Shown piece after piece: positions 61,201 through 64,000 of a stretch of 64,000 nucleotides of DNA. Position numbers and translations under genes: made by a program. This DNA is from Archilochus colubris. Lineage: Eukaryota > Chordata > Aves > Apodiformes > Trochilidae. The stretch lies in assembly GCA_023079485.1 (NCBI GenBank), contig CM041091.1, forward strand, positions 34,197,093 to 34,261,092, in the 5' to 3' direction. The notes below the pieces were generated by a model. That model was not told the origin of the DNA. It made no database searches and worked only from the letters and a program-made list of their open reading frames with translations. Numbering within the stretch: position 1 is the stretch's first letter; each line of letters begins with the position of its first letter.

Positions 61201-64000
61201 ATTTTCTGTACTAAAGAATGAAGTGGTGCATGCTTTTAGCTCAGGACTGTCTAAGGAGCTTTTCAAGGAGCCAGTGTCAAAGATTTTAACTCTTAACACC
61301 AACCTTCCCTTTGGGCTTTTTTTTTTTGAGGGAGCAGCAGAACACAAAGCAGACAGGATTTCCTTCTGCTTGTTTTTTTAGTGAGCAAAACATTGTCAGC
61401 CCTACTCCAGCCATTTTTTCACATGAGTTAAAAAGTGGAAAGGTGTCAGTGGCCTAGAGCTGATTGACCAGTGCCTGGCTTACCTTAACTTGGTATCCAG
61501 CTCCATCAAACCAGATCCTACTGACATTGACATTTTCTTCTGCAGCATGAGCACATCAGATTTCAGAAAACAGATGAGAGCTCTGTGATGAAGATCCCTT
61601 TCAACTGGGGATGAGTTAGTAACAGCCATGAAAGGTTTTGGAAAAAAACAAACAAAAATATGTCTCCTTGCTCCTGATAGTGAGAACAAAGTCCCCAGGG
61701 CTGAGTTGGGAAAACTCCTGACATGGCTGAGCTCTTCTTTTCCCTTGCACAGGTGGCCCAGCAAGGAGGTGCAGACCTGTCAGCCTGTCCCCCAGACTCA
61801 GCAGTGAACAAGCTCCTGAGCAGCATCTTGCTAAAGTCTGAACTCTGCATGTAGAGTTGTTCTACATGCTTGTTCTAGAGAAAACCTGCATGGGCTGAAT
61901 ACCAACCCTGGCACCAAAGGCTGACAGACTACCCATGTGGGAGAACATTCTCCAAATGAAGGCTTCATCTGCTTTAACACTGCATTGATTGTCCTTTTAA
62001 AAGATTTTCTTCTGCTCTGCTGCAGTTGATGACAAGTTTTAGTTACAAACAAAACAGAACTGAAGCTCTTCACATGCTGCTGTTTGAATGTCCACCCTGT
62101 GCTCCCACCTGTGCCTTCCCTTCAGCCTGCTCAGCACAGTATTGGCACACAGGGCAGTGTGGTGGGAAGGAGAGCTGGGGCAGGGCAGGGGGACTGCCTG
62201 AGTTAGTGGTTAAGAATCATCTCCTACACAATTTTCACAGATGTCTGATCCAAAAAGCATGCACTGAGTGAGCACAAAACTAACAAATTCTTTTAAGAAT
62301 GCCTGTACCTGTGCTGCCATTTCCCCTGATGCAGCAGAGCCATGGTTTCCTGAACACAAATATAAAACTAATATATTTTGCAGCCCACCACTCTTGCTAT
62401 TCCCCTTGCACAGTAAGTTGTAGTTACAGGAGACACATACTTGCAGCAATCTCATGCAGACTTCAACAACCTGCATTTTGGCTGTCTGCAATACCTACCC
62501 CTGCAGTGAAATCTGCATCTTCAATCAAAACACCAAAAAGAATTGACATTCTTTGTTTAATGAGGTTTGCTTCAAGCGTTGAGATTTCTACCTATTGTTA
62601 CCAGCACCACAAATGAAGGTGCTGAAGGTAAAGCAGATGTATTAATTCATTCCTTCCCCTGATTAAAAATATTGTACAGTCCACTGAAAATCTGAGAGCT
62701 GCAAGCTTTAAATTCCTGCAGACATCCTCAGCTGGCACACTGTTCTTTTATGCATTGCCTTACTTCCCGCTTGCCTTTTCCTGAAAATGAATGTAACCAA
62801 ATCACATAGACCAGCTAAAAATTCAACTTTAAATATTCCTTCATCGTAGCTGGTTTTCAAGTGATTCTCAGGGAAAAAATGTGGGTGTATTTTTGAAAAG
62901 GGCGCACATTTATATTGCCCAGGCTGTATGAGGGCATATTAAAAATCCTTGGAAATCTCTCTGCTGACACTGAAAAGTTAAAAAAGTTTGAGCTGGCCAT
63001 GTGTCAACATCTAAACCAGAATCCTCCGAGCCTTCATCTCAGCTCCCTGCTACTGAAATCAGCTCAAACTTCAATCTCTTGTCATCAGTGACCCTTGTTT
63101 GTTCCAGTCAGAGGAATAGGTCAAGATTATTTTTAACAAGAACTTTAAGGTAGGGTTCAGAGGATGCACACTGACATCAGCAGGACATGTCCTATGTACA
63201 TGACAGTTGTCTCATTAGACCAAGGACCCACTGTCTCTCAAGCTTGCAAAGGAGCACATGGCTATTGGTGTCCTATAGAATTCCTCTGAGCTTTTTAGGG
63301 GACTTAGATGAGCTTCTGGATGTCCTGCACCCTCTCCCAGAGTTTGCAGCACCTCCCAGGACATGGGGCACATTCAAGAGGACACAGACCTCACAGCTGC
63401 AGCTTCTTCTAAGGGAATGCAAAGCAAAAAATGCAAAGGGGAATATTAGGAAGCAGCACACAAGCAAACTGCAGACCTGACAAGGAGCACCTCCTGAATG
63501 GTGCCTGCAAGAAAAAGGAGCTCAGTGCCCTTCCTTCTGAAACGTTTCTCCCAAATTTTATGATTTTTTTCTTCCCCCTTTGAAAAAAAAAAAAAAGTCA
63601 AAGCCCAGGAAATGCATATTAAACCACTGAAAACATCTGAAAAAAAGCAAGCACCCAAGCAAGAGCAATGCCTGTCAGGAGGTTTTCCATAAATCCTAAC
63701 TTCTCATCATCTGAAGATTTACTCCTTCAGCAACAGATGGTGTGACCCTTGTGCAATTAGTTAGCTCTGCTCTTAGAGCTCCTTAAACCCCAGCGCCGTT
63801 GCTGACAGAAACATTTTTAAAGCACTGTGCAAACAGGGCTACTTCCTCTAATTGCAGCATGCAAATGGGAGGAGGGATGGAAGGTGAATATTAAGCACCC
63901 AGCCCAACACAGCTCTGAGATGGAGCCTTCAGCTGTTGGGTAGCACAGCAAATAAAGGGCATCTGCTGAAAACACCCCATGCAAAATGTCACAGTCCAAC
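58221..64000. other. Non-coding, no feature recognised
   Basis: Mixed sequence to the end of the window. Simple repeats include A-runs at 59441-59454, 59886-59900 and 63583-63596. A perfect octamer ATGCAAAT lies at 63859-63866. All open frames are below 115 codons and overlap others on the opposite strand. I recognise no gene, RNA or transposon. Confidence 0.55.

Overview
This window looks like non-coding DNA from a bird nuclear genome. The clearest lineage marker is a short CR1 LINE 3' end at 30067-30137, which has the usual avian run of bases just before its terminal ATTCTRTG-type tail. Interspersed repeats are otherwise sparse: only three older LINE fossils are visible, and there are no L1 or Alu-type elements. 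The sequence is AT-rich and CpG-poor, with scattered homopolymer runs and one (ATT)12 microsatellite. I cannot name the species. A crocodilian or turtle is less likely because so few repeats are present.

I see no protein-coding exon that I can defend. Open reading frames are all short. The longest, 225 codons at 48706-49383, shows no domain, repeat or family motif, and the two strands carry similar numbers of such frames. I also found no tRNA, rRNA, known microRNA, CRISPR array or viral gene. The window is either intergenic (a gene desert) or lies within one very long intron.

Several AT-rich blocks look unlike their surroundings. They keep CpG dinucleotides and are dense in homeodomain (TAAT), POU octamer (ATGCAAAT), GATA and E-box cores. 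The main ones are about 1260-1640, 6700-8240, 13320-15000, 16050-16260, 21230-21560, 24840-26290, 36000-38110 and 47160-48120. This is the texture of conserved developmental enhancers, so the window may belong to the regulatory domain of a developmental gene outside it. That is an inference from composition and motifs; no alignment was available.

Layout: 1-6650 is mostly featureless. 6700-8240 is a CpG-retaining block that contains an open-frame fragment of an ancient L2-type LINE (7956-8190). 8250-16040 mixes plain sequence with a tandem POU4-like site (10914-10939), a nested hairpin (11359-11401) and two AT-rich candidate enhancers. 16158-16212 holds three perfect octamers, two of them in a 10-bp inverted repeat. 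17500-24800 is mainly plain. 24840-26290 is a candidate enhancer block with four GATAA sites. 30067-34142 contains the CR1 tail and an L2-type reverse transcriptase fossil. 36000-38110 contains a 16-bp palindrome built from two NKX-like half-sites. 40170-40330 is a CR1-clade fossil. 47160-48120 is another CpG-bearing block, flanked by alternating purine-pyrimidine DNA and a T-tract/A-tract hairpin. 48270-64000 is largely plain, with a 22-nt inverted repeat at 58108-58129.

The most promising items are the octamer cluster, the L2 fragment inside the CpG-retaining block, and the NKX-like palindrome.
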